The notes: a model not told the origin generated them from the sequence alone. A stretch of 64,000 nt of DNA from Lanius collurio (GCA_020086605.1 JACBWW010000047.1:3078330-3142329), one strand, 5' to 3'. Positions 13,301 through 27,200 are shown, counted from the first letter of the stretch. Numbers and translations: made by a program.

Positions 13301-16300
13301 AAGATAGGAGTTCAGTTTACAAGCTGGCTTACAGAAATTCAGCTTGATCTAGGGTAAATCACTGAAACCTCTTATGGTTCAGGCTCTTAAATTGAAAGGG
13401 GGGGGAGGGAAGCAACAAAAAAACCAAAAAACCAAAAAAACAAAAAAAAAAAAAAAAAAAAAAACCCAAAAAGAAAGGCAAGCTCTTCTCTGCTGGTTTG
13501 TTTTTTGTATACCAACATTTGAGGTCTTAGAGCATGACCTGCATTTATGACTTCACACCGTCCTGACTTCTGTTGCCTTCTGTCTTATGATATTTTTTAT
13601 GATGTGGAAATACTGTGTGTAAATGGCCCAAGAGTCATAGCAACTTTTTATGAGTGTCTGATTACTGCAGCTGTGATTTTAGATAACAGAGGGAGCTAAC
13701 TATCAAAGGGACAGTTTGGTCAGGGACCAGGTACCATTTACCATTGTCAGTGACTGAGGACTTGCATTCAGAAGGGGTTTGGTTCATAGAGATCCTTCCT
13801 AGGACTCTCTTTTGAATGTTCTGCTCCTTGCCTTTGATAATAGAGTAATAGGATATTTAATGTCACAGGCAGGAAGGGCAGTACTTCATCTTTTATATGG
13901 ATGTGAGAGAGAAGCTTGGTAGGTTTTTATTTTTTGTCACAGTACAAATGTCTCATACGTAGCAGAAAAAGGAGTGAACAAAGCCACAGGGGATTGCTTT
14001 GGCTCCTTAGCACTCAGGATAGTTCCCTGAATTTTGGCTTGCCCATGGCCCTTGCCAGTGATGAAGGAACATCAGACTTTGCAGTCAGTGCTTGCAAAAG
14101 TTTCACAGGAAGGTCTCAACTTGTGTATTGGGTTCTCTTTTACCCTTAGGATTTAGCAATTGGAAGTAATAGGATAAGGCTCAAATAATGAAACTTGATT
14201 ACCTAAATTTGTTAGAGGAGAGGAGATGTCTTCACATAAGTATTATTGAGCACTTCTGTTGTAGCAAGTATTTAGTATAAAAATACCCCATTTATTCCCC
14301 AGTGAGGATTATTTGTATCTGGGGAAAAAAGTCACACTGGGGCTTCTACCTGGTGTGTGCTGGGGAGCTACTGAAATCAGCATTTCATCTGAGCAGGGCA
14401 GGTGATACCACTGTTCCCACCTGTGGGAACCATAGGGATGAGTTATCTCAGCTGGGGCCACGTCTCCTGCTCCAGCTGAACATGGGATTACCACTGCAGA
14501 GGGTGCAAAAGCTACAGTGTCAGAAATATTTCAGATCCTTACAATGGAGTTAGAGAAAAACTAATATTTTTATATTATTCTCTTTGTGCTTTATTTTTTG
14601 AATGTTACAGCAGTCATTTATAGCACTATCTCCTGAAGTAGTATCTGGGGATTTTTTCCTACTGAAAAATGCAAGATTTTCTGTCACTTCTATTCAGAGA
14701 GCCTTGTCTTTCCTAGGCTTGTTTCACTCTGAAATGAGTAGGTCTGGTACCATTTACTAATTGGTTGTGTTCCATGAAGTGAATGAGAACAATTTGCAAA
14801 AAGCAGCTGATTTTATGCCTTTGTTCTGTTATGGTCCTAGTTGTTCAAACTTGTAAGTCTTGAAAGGTAGAATTGTGTAAGACAAGGCATACAGAAAGCT
14901 TCAAGAGTTGCACAAGAGCACTGACACATATTGGGACTATACTTACCTTTAGTTAGTGTCTTTACCCATCTTCTTTGTGTGTGTGTAATAAATACTGCAG
15001 GCTTATCTTAATTGTTCCTAAATTTGGAAAATCTATGGATTTATGGATTTTTCTTGAAACTGGTTTCAGAGATCTTCAAGAATATTATGGCTGAGACACA
15101 ATCAGACCTTGATATGCAGTTGTATAAAAATGCAGAACTTCAGCCACAAACAGATTCCTAGCTGGCTTAACAATGCCAGATTACTTTAATCTTTAATCTT
15201 TATGTATTTGTACTTTACACTTATTTCCTAATTCTAAATGTTCCAGATTTATTACTTCCATTTTTTTTTCCAAAAGCAGGTATCTTACTAGTATCTGTGT
15301 TAAGCAAAGGATGAGTTTGATCATTTGCTCTCCATAATTTCCAGATTCTGTTGTCTGGTATTAGTCAATATTGAAAGTCCCTACTGTTCCATGGATTTTT
15401 GGGTTTTGTTAGGCTGTGCCTGTGATGGAAGCCACAGTCTACTAAAAATATCTTCCAGGTCTTGGGTCTGGAATAGATGTGCTTGCACTGATCATTAAAT
15501 CATTAGCTTAACAATCTTCCTAAATTTGGCTTGGGTTACAGTGGCACCCCTGTAGGACAGTGCTGTGTGCAGAGCCTCTGAAAGGGAAGACAAACAGATA
15601 TTCTTTTGCTATTTTGTAGTTATAAACTTTGCAGTATGCACATTCCTACAAATTATCAGGAAACAGGATGGCTGCTATCAAGTTTAGTGCAAACAAATAC
15701 TAAAAAGACTTAGTGGTTATCTCTGCTGGGTGTGTGGGTGTTTTCAGGTTGAAATCCAGGGATTTTATTCCCTCCTTAATCTTTGTGTTTGATGGGCATT
15801 TTAAAGAGTACCACGATTTCAGTCTCCTTTAAAGCTTCTCACAGCAGGATGTCCTAAAATGTTGCAAACAGAAACCTTCAGCTGGGTCTGCAGCCAACTG
15901 TGGTGTCTTGGGCTGTGGTTTGAAGTCTAGAATTTCCCAGCACGTGAAGTATCACTGCTAGCAATAACCAGAAGCACTGGCTATAAGGATCTGCAGAAGT
16001 GTCTTTAAAATATATTGTGTGCAGTTACCCTCCTTACATTCTTTAATGACAGTCTATTTTTAATAAAGCTATTTAGCTTGGTTAATTAGAGTTGGTAATA
16101 AATCTAGTCTGCTGATTAATCTTAGGAAATATCTTAGACCACACCAATGAAAAATGAGGCTGCAACATTAGCTTACACATATTTTGACTTTTTATTGGTG
16201 TTATACTTACAAGAAGGGTGTTTTGAAGAATACAGCAGCTTTGCCTCTGGATGCAACTCATGGAGCTAACCTCCCGTGGAAAATAGGGATAGAAAACAAA

Positions 16301-16667
16301 TAGGCCATGGAAAAATGGAAAATAACCCATGCCAGTAGTCTTGCAGAGGGGGTTGATATAAACCTTCCTTCCCAGTTCCAGTCCTGTGTGTTATGTCAGG
16401 CCAAGTTATCTTAAATAGTAGAAATGTAGTTTGAAAAGAACTAATTATTAGTGTTCAGTTGTTCTGCCTGCAGTCAGCTTTAACAATATGTATACAAAAT
16501 TAATAAAATCAGGACAGCAGCAATTTTTAAAATTATGAAAATTGAATAGAGGAGAAAAAAGAGTGAAAAAATAAGATAGATTTGTTTTTTCAAACTAGTA
16601 ATATAAGAGATAGGTGGTGTGAAGTTATGCAGCGTTTCTGAGAATTAATGGTTTTGGTTTTCTGCAG
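10351..16667. other. Unique intronic sequence upstream of the candidate exon
   Basis: AT-rich sequence without recognised repeats apart from the A/C-rich tract at 13413-13476. The last 30 bases supply the acceptor context of the exon that follows. No other exon candidate with matched splice sites was found. Confidence 0.5.
13398..13476 (+). repeat. G8 run followed by A/C-rich low-complexity tract
   Basis: Eight G at 13398-13405 are followed by a tract made almost only of A with CC and C interruptions (13413-13476), including an uninterrupted run of more than 20 A. It could be a simple repeat that grew from a poly(A) tail, but no retroposed gene body was recognised upstream. Confidence 0.8.
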
Positions 16668-16789
16668 GATTCAGAGTTTCCTGAAGGGACCCTGGACTTT
16701 GAGCATGCTACAGAACACACAGAACCCCTGAAATCTGGACAGTATCAACTGAGCAGCATTGTGAAGGTGCACGACTTGGCAGTGAACTG
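16668..16789 (+). CDS. Candidate internal coding exon, gene not identified
   Basis: The segment is preceded by ..GGTTTTGGTTTTCTGCAG (acceptor) and followed by GTAGGAAC (donor, good at +5 but weaker at +4). Its 122 bases have a single open frame starting at the first base. The other two frames each hit a TGA inside the exon (at about base 13 in one and base 62 in the other). It gives 40 codons plus two bases, so a phase 0 start and a phase 2 end. The product is acidic at the start (DSEFPEGTLDFEH) and ends in SGQYQLSSIVKVHDLAVN, then W if the next exon begins with G. No membrane segment or low-complexity sequence is present. The H-D-x-A-V-N-W end is faintly like the start of a WD-type repeat, which is not enough for an assignment. 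No neighbouring exon was found in the window, implying long flanking introns. It could still be a chance open segment. Confidence 0.5.
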
Positions 16790-19700
16790 GTAGGAACCAT
16801 GAACAGTACATTAATTTTATTGTGTGTGTGGTATTTTATTTTTCAGCAGGTCATTGAGAAGCGTTTGTTGTAAGTAAATATCTGAAAACTACTGGCAGCA
16901 GTCAGGGGGGCTTCTCTCTGAAGGATGTGAAAGTGGAAAAACTGATCATGACATGCAGTGGGAGCATAAATACAGTAAAACACCTGGGCAGATGTGTTTG
17001 CAGATTGAGATTCATCTTTTATGTAGGAAGGATGGGATTTGGGTCGTAGATACAAGAGCAGAAACCAGAGATGACTGTAAACTCAGTTTCCAGGAAACTG
17101 AATTAAAGTGCTGAATATTTTTTGCAATTTGTATTTGATTGCAGTTTATTCCCCCGGGGTCAAAAATCAGAAGAGTTTAAATTTAGATTGGCTTGTAAGC
17201 AATGACATTTCAGGGCTTGCTAGCTGCTGCTGAGGAAGAATGAACCTAAAAATATTTAAAAAAAGAAGTAAAAGTTGATAGCAAAGTTCTGACAATTCTG
17301 ACATGTTGACTAGCTTTGAATATATTTTTAAATTAATTCTAAAAAATCTTTACAAATTTAATAATTATTATGCAAAGGTCACAGACACTTCCTTTTGATC
17401 ACTGCCTATATCTTGCAGTAAATAACCATCATAGAGCTGTGAGCTTTGGCCTCACTGACCAGGATTCTATTTCGTCTCCCAGGTGCTCAATTTTGGTTTT
17501 TTATCTGGTTTTGCATAACTTTTTCCCAAATTGTATTGTCATATTGGTCTAAGTATGAAAGAGAGCTTGCAGCTGGTGTCTCTGTGCTGCTGGTTGGAAG
17601 AGGCAGTAGCAAATCCACCCAAAATTAGTGGCTTCTTTGGCTTCTCTGAAGGACACCAGGTTCATGAATAGTGCATGTTTGACAAAATACAAATCAGAAA
17701 GAAAACCACGTTGGAGAAAGAAGACACTTGTACACTGGGCAAGATTTTCAGTGAATCAGGGGGAATAAAGATGCAGCTGTGACCCTTGGAGGCTGCAGCA
17801 GCAGCACAGGCTGTTCAGGCATCACAGGCTGCAGAAGGCAAGGCTCAAGTCATCATTCCCTTCTTATTGTTGGCCTTGTTAAGTCTGCCTCTGCCTGGAG
17901 AGAAAGGCAGGTTTGAGATGCAAAGTACTTGTGAATGTTGTTACAAACTGTTTGTGGATCTTAAAGTATTTAATGTGTAATTGAAAGTATGAGAAGCTCT
18001 GATCTAGTCAGGAAAGGACATCTCTAACAAAGTTTTTCCATTATTTTGTAGCTGAACAACAGATAAATATGGTCATGTAAGACTATTCCTTGTTTTCTTT
18101 ATATTTCTTGAATTATATTTTTCTATCATTTCTGTAGATCCTTATATCCAGTGTTTGTAGTTATTGCTAGCAGCAATACTTAATGTGCTGGGAAATTCTA
18201 AGTATTTTTTGCAATTGATAGCTGGATATCACACCTTAAGGACACAGTGCCACTTCAGCAAGCAATTTTCTAAAATAAAAATAAATTGGTTGTCTTTAAA
18301 CTTATTTGGAAACACTCTAGAAGTTGCTTGGAGAAACAGCAACTACACTGAAAGAAAGCTGCCAGAGAGGATGTGTATTTAATTTTATATACTGAAAATA
18401 TGACATTGACTTTCATGTAAAGATGTTCCTTTAAAGAAAATGAGAGTCTGAGATAATGATCTGAAATTAACTGAAATGCTTCTTTTAAAAATGTGGTTAT
18501 AGAAAAGCAAGTAAAGAACAAAAGAATTTTAAGGTGTGCTTTGAACAATGTAAACAAAGCAATTGAACTTTTCATTTGCTTTAAAAAGTGTGTACATGGC
18601 AGGGGCAGTTTCTACACATTTATCTGTGGAAAAAAAACACTTGAAACATATTTCAATTAACAATTTTTTTTCCCTATTGAATACTGCTACTTAAAATCAG
18701 CCTTTTAAAGTGATGGAAAAGAGAGACTGTCTTGTTTCTCTTCTTAATGCTGAAGGCTCTGGGGTAGCCTGCTTTGCCTTTTTTTTGACAGTGTTTCCTA
18801 CAGTATTTTTTTTACCACCCTACTCAATTTCAAGCAAGGTTGACAGAGGAACAACAGACTCAGGAGGTCCTGAGGCTCCCACGTGTTTCAAGAGAACAGA
18901 TCCCTGTTGAAGAAAGGGTCCCTTTTAGGACCCTGTTGGCTGCAGGTGACTGAGACCTCAGAGAAAAGAGAAGTTGCAAATTTTTTAGGGGGAAGAGCTG
19001 CAAATGGAGCTCATACCTTAATAGATGCTGTAGGATCCAGTCTCAGGGCATGCAGGTGATGCACACGGAGCCTGAATTTTTAGTTTGATGCAGCAGCTGT
19101 TCAGTTCTGAATCTGGTTTTCCAAAAGGTTATTAAATGCATTAATCAAGATTTTTCAGAAAAGAATGACTTAGATTAAATTATCTGTGTAGGGAATTAAG
19201 TAAAAATAGCCCAGCTAAAGAAATTCTGAACTTTCACTAAATGTATTTCTAGTAACTATAATTGTCTGTCTGAGTTTACAGACACAAGGGAAAATCTGTA
19301 TGCACTAGATGAAAATTAATTTTTTCTTGTAGTTCATAGGATAGATGGAAAACATTCTGTTAACTTATGAGACCAGATTTTTCTCACCAGAAAGAGTATA
19401 TCCAAAGGCCAGAACAGAATCTGGTTTATGTGTGGGTAGTACTGGGTTCTTTTTAACATTTCCTTAGAAACTGGAGCAGCTGCAAATCCAAATTCACAGT
19501 TTACACAGGCTCATATAGATTAGTTCTTCAGACCTCCTTCAGTATTCATGGAAATGCATGTTAATGGAGGGGGAGGAAAAGCCCTTGGGAAACCATGTTT
19601 ATTTGCTGCAAAGCAGAATGATTCCCACTCTTCAAATCATCACATGGGCATTCATTTTCTGCATTAAATTCACATTGCTCCAGTGTCCTTTTAAATATCC

Positions 19701-20204
19701 TGGTAAATCTTACTGTGCCTACAAGAATAAGATCTGTAATAAGATCTACAGTGGCTAAGGGACCTTCCTAATCTTTTCCACTTTCCCTTCACTTGCTTTC
19801 TGCATCTTTGCTGTCACCTTTTGTGTGATTTCCCATGGAAAATACCTCTGCAGTCACCACATGCAGTGCTACATCAGTCATGGTTTATCTTGTCCTCACT
19901 TGGGAAGAGAAAGATGCCCACACAGACAGAGTTCAGTGCATTTTGGATGTTTAGCACAGGGTTGGAAATGAGGAAAGTGCCAGATATTATTGGGGAGAGA
20001 TGATTACCCAATATGAAACTGAAAAAATAAGCAGTAATCATCTTGGGTCTTGCCAGCCTTCCAACCTCCCCTCCCCACATCACAGATGGGGGTTACACTC
20101 CTCCATTTAAATCTTATTTCTGTTTATCACTGGCAGTCTCTGCTTTGATGCCATTACAATCAGAAGTGCCATAGGATTTGTAAATATATGGCCTAATAGA
20201 GGTG
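16790..20204. other. Unique intronic sequence downstream of the candidate exon
   Basis: AT-rich with no recognised repeat. A short palindrome CCCCGGGG lies at 17152-17159 and a GCA-rich patch (about 17790-17830) is too short to be a microsatellite. No second exon of the same gene was seen. Confidence 0.5.
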
Positions 20205-20425
20205 CCAGGAGATGTTGGCATTAGATATTAGGATAAATTTCTTCACTGATGGGGTGGTCAGGCACTGGCACAGGTTGCCCAGGGCAGTGGAGGTATCACT
20301 GGAAGTGTTCAAAAGGAGTGTAGATGTAGCATTTGGGGCCATGGAGTAGTGATGAACCACAGTGGAGCTGGATTGGACTTGCTGATCTTTAGAGGTCTTT
20401 TCCAACCTTAGACATTGTGTGTTTT
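20205..20425 (+). mobile_element. CR1 LINE fragment, 3' end
   Basis: Sense-strand CR1: 'attagatattaggataaatt' and 'tcttcactgatggggtggtc', then 'ggcacaggttgcccaggg', 'gtggaggtatcactggaagt', 'gttcaaaa' and finally 'aggtcttttccaacctt'. The order and wording match the terminal 220 bases of an older CR1 subfamily. The 5' part and the end octamers are lost. Confidence 0.9.
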
Positions 20426-22033
20426 AAATTGATCTTTTACCTACTGCGTGTATCTGCATAAATAGGAAATGTATATTGTTCTTGTTTACATGTAACCTGA
20501 TGTTCTCAAATCCTTTATCCTTGTTTGATAGTTTATAAAAGAAAAAGATAGAAAATTGCTAATGCTCTGCCTAGGCACAGTGAAAATAGGAAAGTGGAGA
20601 TAATAGTAGAGAAAAGCAAATACAAAATGTTTAGTGATTATCTCATTTTTCCTGATTGGCTGAGTAAAAGATAACTTTTCAATAGGGTATAATTCATCAT
20701 TCTATCTTACTATACTAATTTCCCCAATTTTTTATCAGTGGATTCCAGAGAAGATTTTGAAAACTTATCTCCTTGGGAACCATGCAAATTGACTTGCAGC
20801 ATAAAATTGTGTAATTGAAATTAAAGGTACAATCTTGTAGAGCCTTGTGCCTAGAGATGGAGGTAAGAAGGTACTGCAGAACCCTGGACTCTCCCTCTTT
20901 AGTTCCCATTTACCTTTCTCCCAACACCTGAGCACTTATGTGCACACAGATGCACATCCACAAAACACAGAGGAGCCAGCTGTGAAGGGAAGAGAGTCCT
21001 TTGAGTGTTGACATGAGGAAATGGTTTTGAAAGAGGTTATAGCCTGAAGTTTGCTGTAAAATGGGTGGTATTGGTGTGTGCAGTGTCTTGCAGAGTTCCA
21101 GGTTTTCCATTTGCTTGGTAAGGTGGTGGGGCACAGGGAATTGGGCAGTGTGTGAAGAACAAGGTGTTTTGTTCACATTTCACACCTGCTCTGTACTGTT
21201 TTGATCCTTTTAGACATAACTCTCACTTTTCAATTTCATTCCCAAACTCTGGCTTTCTCAGAGTTATCTGTGGGAAGAGCTGGATATTGAAATTGTGTTG
21301 TGTGTAAATGAAGTAGCAAAAGTAGCACAGATGACTTTTAAGCAAACATCTTGGTAGTTTTTTGTTGCTGCTCCTGTTTGCCAAGAGCTCTACATGAACA
21401 TCTCAGAGCAGCTTTGTCATGGTCTGCCTTGTCACTACCCTTGAGATTCTTCTCTGTGATGCCTGTAGAGTTCTGACAACAGTCACCCTGATGGTTTGCT
21501 GAGACTGCTGCCTGTCAGCCTGACAAATGTTCTCTCCCTTGTTCCTGTGTTCTCCCCATTTGTTTCTATCTCTGTTGCCTTAGAGCTGGTGAAGTAATGT
21601 CATTTGATTCTGTCTCTGAACAATGGCAAGCAAAATAGGGTCTGTCTACCAAGAGGTGATCAGTCATATTAATCATTGTGTCCTTGTGTAACACAAGGCA
21701 GGAAAGAGGATTCAAAGTGCAAAGTTCATTAGGAAATTTCCTGTGGAAGAATTTACTGAGGTAAAAAAAATCCTTACTAATTATTTAAACCCTCTTCCTG
21801 CCTCCTAGGGCATTTGAAAAGTTTTTTGTTTTTTTTTTTAAATGAAATTACATTTTTCTGTTAACAGTAAAACTTTTTAATTGTGCCATCATGTGCTGAT
21901 TTCTTGCATGAGTAGCCAGAGTGAATTGGAGATTTGCATTAGCAACATGAGCTGCTGCTTAATTTTCCTACAGAAATTATACCTGCTTTTAAAGGAACAT
22001 GACATGCAGGCATCTCTTGTATGAGCAAAGTCA
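20426..22033. other. Unique intronic or intergenic sequence
   Basis: No recognised repeats or exons. Short T- and A-runs occur near 21770 and 21825-21840. Nothing else stands out. Confidence 0.5.
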
Positions 22034-22125
22034 GAGCTGGGGCTGCTCAGCCAGGAGAAGAGAAGGCTCAGGGGCAGATCTCCTCCATCAGTGTGCACAA
22101 ATATTGAAGAGAGGGTGCTGAAAGG
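22034..22125 (+). mobile_element. CR1 LINE internal fragment
   Basis: 'agagctggggctgctcagcc' and 'aggagaagagaaggctcagg' followed by 'ggcagatctcc' is the CR1 segment that lies roughly 300-400 bases before the element's 3' end. It continues weakly to 'ttgaagagagggtgctgaaa'. The 3' end itself is absent, which is unusual for CR1 and suggests later deletion or decay. Confidence 0.75.
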
Positions 22126-24080
22126 TGCCCATAAACATACACATTAGTGTGTAAAAATTAAATCTAAGAATACTCACAAGTATGTGTGTGCTGTTAATTT
22201 TCACATCTGCTGAAGAAGTGTAGACAGTGAGTTGCAGGATTGGATTTTTATGTGTGCTGAAATATTCAAATACTCAATTTGGCCTCTTTTGAAATATTCA
22301 GATTCTGTGGCTTTTCAAAAATAAAAGCAGTATGAGTGGAAGCTTGGGTTAATCTTTGTTTCCTTGTATATATGACAAATTCCTAATTCTCACATTTTAT
22401 TTTCATCTCTCCATTTGATCAGCCTTTGAATATACTTGAAGAAACTACTGTTAGAGATGGTTAAATGTAAAATTAACAAGTCACTTGGTGCATTTTCCAT
22501 GACACAAGGGACAAAACCCAGCAGCTCAGTCTGGGTCGCTCTGGCAGATCAGTCTGTACACTTGCAGTAAGGGTTTTCTGTGATGTTTTAAACACTTAAC
22601 TTTCCCAGGTAAACCTGTCAAGTATTTTAGCATCAAATTAATGTTGTTAATAAATTTTTTATATCTCTCTTTGCAGTATAGAAAATTCAAGTAGTTTCCT
22701 TTGGAAAATTCTTGCATTAATGCCTTCTTTTCCCTCCATGACTGCCCTTTATGAGTAGTATGAATGTGTGTTTAAACTGCATATGAAATTCTTAGCCTTC
22801 TGCAAAGAACAAGTGACAAATAACCCTAAAGCCTGCAAGTGTGGGTCCATTCCCCATCAGTTACAGAGCTTGGGAAGAACACACCATGAGTGTGCCCTGC
22901 CAGCCTCCTGCATTCCTTATGTCCCCAGCAGCCCTGTGAGACATCACTGTGAAATCATTCCTGCAAGACTGCCTGAGTGCAAGATCCAGAAATTAATGTC
23001 TTTCTGAGTCTCAGTTCAGTGCTTTAACCCTCACTGTCAAGAAGGGTATTTATATATTTCTATACAAATCAAGTTCTTAATTTCTGTCTGCATTAAGGCC
23101 CATGTTGTAATGGAGAGGTTGTTCCATGGACTTACAGTACAGTGGAATGGCTTGGGCACAGTTTATGTGGAGGGAGCACTCAAGAGGAAAATGTCAGATG
23201 TAGTTTAGCTGCCTGTAATGCAGTTTAATAGAGAGGAAAAGTGAGCTTGCTGTGAATAATCAGTGAGAACCCTGTGGATCCCCCTTGGCTGAGCTCTGGA
23301 GGCCTTTCTGCCATGGCAGAAGGAATGCAGAGCTCCTGCCTCCAACCCCCTCACCCTCCTTTGGAGCTTTTTCTGTCTAACAGAGCAATAAGAGGGGAAG
23401 GGAATGGTTCCCTTGGCTCCCCATTTCCCCAGTAAATGTGCCTTCCTGTTCACCTCTAAAGCTTTGGGCTGTCAGAGACTTTAGAAGCCTTTCTGTTTGT
23501 CATTAGCTCTGTCTGCAGCCATGGCCATGAGCAGCACCTCCTGAGGGAGGGCTGGGGCTGGAACAGGCACTCTGAACCCACAGCAGTGAGCTGAGGGATG
23601 ATCTCAGGGAATGGTGTGTTTTATTGGTGCACAGATGAAAAGAGCTGGGCATCTCTGTAATTTTATTAGTGAAAAAACATGTTTACCAGAAAAAAAAGCA
23701 CAATTTTTAGGCAGGGTTGACAGAGGGAAGACATATAATAAATTTTCCTTGTACTAGCTATCTTTGTAGTTACTGAGCAGATTTTGCAGAAGAAGTACTT
23801 GTTTGCAAAAAAAAAAAAAAAAATAGATTGTAAAAAGATATGGTTGTAATTTTATTGAGGCTTTTGTGTGTTCTCCATAGAGCAAAAGGTGAGGTGTCTG
23901 GACTGTCAGCTTTGCTAAATTGCTTGGCTTTTTCTTGCTATTCCCAATAGTCTGCAGACAGAAAAGTTGAAGAGATTGGGTTAGTAATTTTCTGGTAAGT
24001 GTTTAACTGAAAGCAATCATCCTGTGGTGATCTGACTATTCTGGACTCCAAATGCACTAAAACCTCAATATTTAATTGAT
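22126..24080. other. Unique sequence with a 17-base A run
   Basis: No exon or transposon recognised. A run of 17 A lies at 23807-23823. The GC-richer part at 23260-23600 has no splice-flanked open frame. Confidence 0.5.
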
Positions 24081-24206
24081 GTGGGCAATGCTCTCAGGCA
24101 CTGGGTAGGATTGTTGGAGTGTCCTGGGCAGGGCCAGGAGCTGGGCTGGAGGATCCTGGTGGGTCCCTTCCAACCCAGGATATTCTATAATTCTGTAATT
24201 CTATAT
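24081..24206 (+). mobile_element. CR1 LINE fragment, 3' end with tail
   Basis: Contains 'tctcaggcactgggtaggat', 'tgttggagtgtcctgggcag', 'ggccaggagctgggctgga', then 'gggtcccttccaacccagg' and a tail of ATTCTATAATTCTGTAATTC, the CR1 terminal microsatellite. This belongs to a different 3' end subtype from the copies at 20.2 and 51.8 kb. Confidence 0.9.
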
Positions 24207-27200
24207 TTAACAGAAGTATTTTAGCCAAAATAAACTTTGACACTTTTTACATGGGCTGATATAATAACTAAAGACAGTTTGAATATAAGTTAGCTTATAA
24301 ATATATTTCATGAAGTGTCAACAAGATGTTGAGATTTTCTTGAAATGAAATATATTTGTGAGTTTTAAAAAGGTACTAATTTGCATGAGGGAATGAATAT
24401 CGTGGGAGGTTTTTGTAAATGTTCTTTTTTTTTTTAGAAAGGAAAAAGACTAAACTTTAGGATTTCTAGAAGGTTACTAATATATGTCATGACACTTCTT
24501 TCACTTAGATACAATTGTAAATGATTATCCATGAAAAGGTTCTCATTGAAGTTGCAGTACTGAATTTTGCTTGTAAATTGAAAAGCCATTTACATTTTTA
24601 TTATATATTTAACACCTCTTCAGAACTACTATTTGTCAAGAAACAAGTACTTTCTTTAGGATGGTTTTGATTTCCTGCACCAGTTTTTACATTTTCTTGT
24701 ATTTGGCAATTAATTTTTCTACATAAAGAGATACATATCTTTGGGAAAAGTACATTTTTTACACAGTAGAGTTTGTAGGCACTCACAGCAAGGTATGTAT
24801 ACAATTAGCCCATAGATAAGTAGTTTGTTTTCTGGGAAGGTGAGCAGCATTGTGGAGTGTTTTTTCTGAGAACCAGAGAGTGTTGAGGGCATAATATGTT
24901 GTGGTAGAGAAAAAGGAAGAGGAACCTAATAAAAATACAAGGCCAAATTAAAAATGTATTCTAAATAGAAGCAACTTACAGAAATACAAGAACAATGCAT
25001 AATGTCCAAAAATCCTCTGAAGGAATATGTAAGGTTGCTCTTGGTGTGATTTAATGAGAAATTTTATTTGTCAAAGCATTTAATACATTGCAATTAATAC
25101 CATAAGGCACTTTACATTCTTTGATTGATACCATCTTGTAGAAATTGTAAATTGACTTTTTAATGCTTGTGATCTTCCCTTATTCTCAGTCTGGCCTGTG
25201 AGAAGTTGTGCATGTATTACAAACCTGCTGTACTGATGATTCTTTATTGTCTGGGGTAATGGAAACTTGAAATCACCTGCCACTCATTTGTAGACCAGTT
25301 CCATAACCCAAATGTAAAATCACTGGAGGTTTTGGGTATTTATGGTTGCAGTGATTTAGAGATACAACACTAACACAGAGGTTCATAAAGGTGGCACTTT
25401 CCATTTGTGTAGCTCTATTTCCTAATCCCTGTGGTTTGGGAAATCTCATATCAGTGCTTTATCTTACAGGATGTTAATAGCTGCAGCTTAAAAAAAAAAT
25501 CCCCTGTTGATTTTTTGCCTTATAAATATTTTTAAGTGAGATATTCAGTTATTAAAATGAGTGTAGTACTTGAACTATAGTAGCTGCAGTGTCTCTGAAA
25601 GAAAGCAAGGCAAACAGAAGAAATTTAAAGAAGAAAGTAGATGTATTTACTCTTGTTTGAGTGAATAACTGCACAGCTGGCCAGAAGGAAAGGAGTTATT
25701 AGGTTATGGACTGACTTGCTACATTGTTGAATAGAAGTTCCTAAGTACAAAAGAGCAATGAGAAAAAATACTACAAGAATGATACCAACCCCCCTAGTGA
25801 TGATTTCCAGTTTATTCCATTCTGATTTCAGTATTTTCTTCATGATAAATTCTCAAAACATCAGTATTGACACACTTGGAGCTATGCATATGATAAGATT
25901 GACAGAAAAAGTAAAACCAGAACTCAGTTTGAAAGGTGAAGTTTTTAAAGTGTTGAAAAGCATGTTCAAGTCCCATGGGAAGAGAGTGAATTCCTGTGGG
26001 TTTCCCTTGAAATGCCAAAGCTGAATTTTAGAGGTTTGTTGGCCTGTTCTCACCACAATTCCCTCCATGTTCCTCTACTTGTGATTTCACTTCTTAATCT
26101 TTCAGAACTATCTCCCTGGAGAATTTCCAGCCCAAAAAAAAATTCCAAATAGAATGGGTCAAGAAATCAAGCAACAGACAATCCTGTCTATTTGGAGCGC
26201 TTTGCCAATGTCTGCCTTTATTTAAAAAAAACTTCCAGTAACTTCCCATCTGTACCTGATGCTCATTTTTCTAGCAGTATTTTAGGGCAGGATACTTATT
26301 TCTTGCTATAGTTAACAGAGCTTGGAATGCCATACCAGTACCAGGAATGCCATACCAATACCAGGAATGCCATACCAGTACCAGGAATTCAGTGACAGAC
26401 TTTTAACCCTTGGTTGTGATGGAGATGCCATAAAACCCAGAGGCTTTTGCCATGTCTGTAGAGGTTTTTTTTGTTCTGTTGCTCCTGGCTGCCAGGGGGA
26501 AGGTGTGTCCTTGTGCTGCAGCAAGTCCTTAGGAGCTGCTGGAAGATTCCACAGCAGTGGTGAGCTATGGTTATGGCTTTATTTACTGGATAGACTTCAG
26601 TTGCTGCTGTTATAATTAATTAGGACTGGCCTAATTTGAGCCCCATCATTAGATGGTGTTGGTTTGTGGTTTTGTGCCTGCACTAAGTTCTGTGCACATC
26701 AGCTGAGGGGTAAGGGATCCCTAACCAGGGATTTGGGAGCTATGAAAGGGAGCAGATGGATGGCAGTAATAATGTCACTTGAATATTTTCACTAAAGTGC
26801 AAATTTTCAGGGGCTGTGCTCGACTTCAGGGACAAACTTTCTATATCATGTAAGTGCTCAAATTCTAATTCAGATCCAGCTTTCAGCAGCTGCTCTGCAG
26901 GTGTATAAACAAACATCCATATTGCAGAAGAGACCAGTTCTCCTGTAGAGACTCAGACAAAATGACTACATTTCCTTGGGGATGCTCAGCATGTTCTGAA
27001 AACTTCATCTCAATTGTAGATGTTGCTAAAATTTGAAAATCTGTGGAGTTTTTAGTTCAGTTTTAAAGTAAATCATTAAATTAATGTGAAGATTTTTCTG
27101 TTATCAGTTTAGGACAGATGAGGTAAGGGAGTTATAAACTGCATCTGTCAAGCCAGACAAAAGAACATCTTGATTTTGATTTTACACATTAATTGATACT

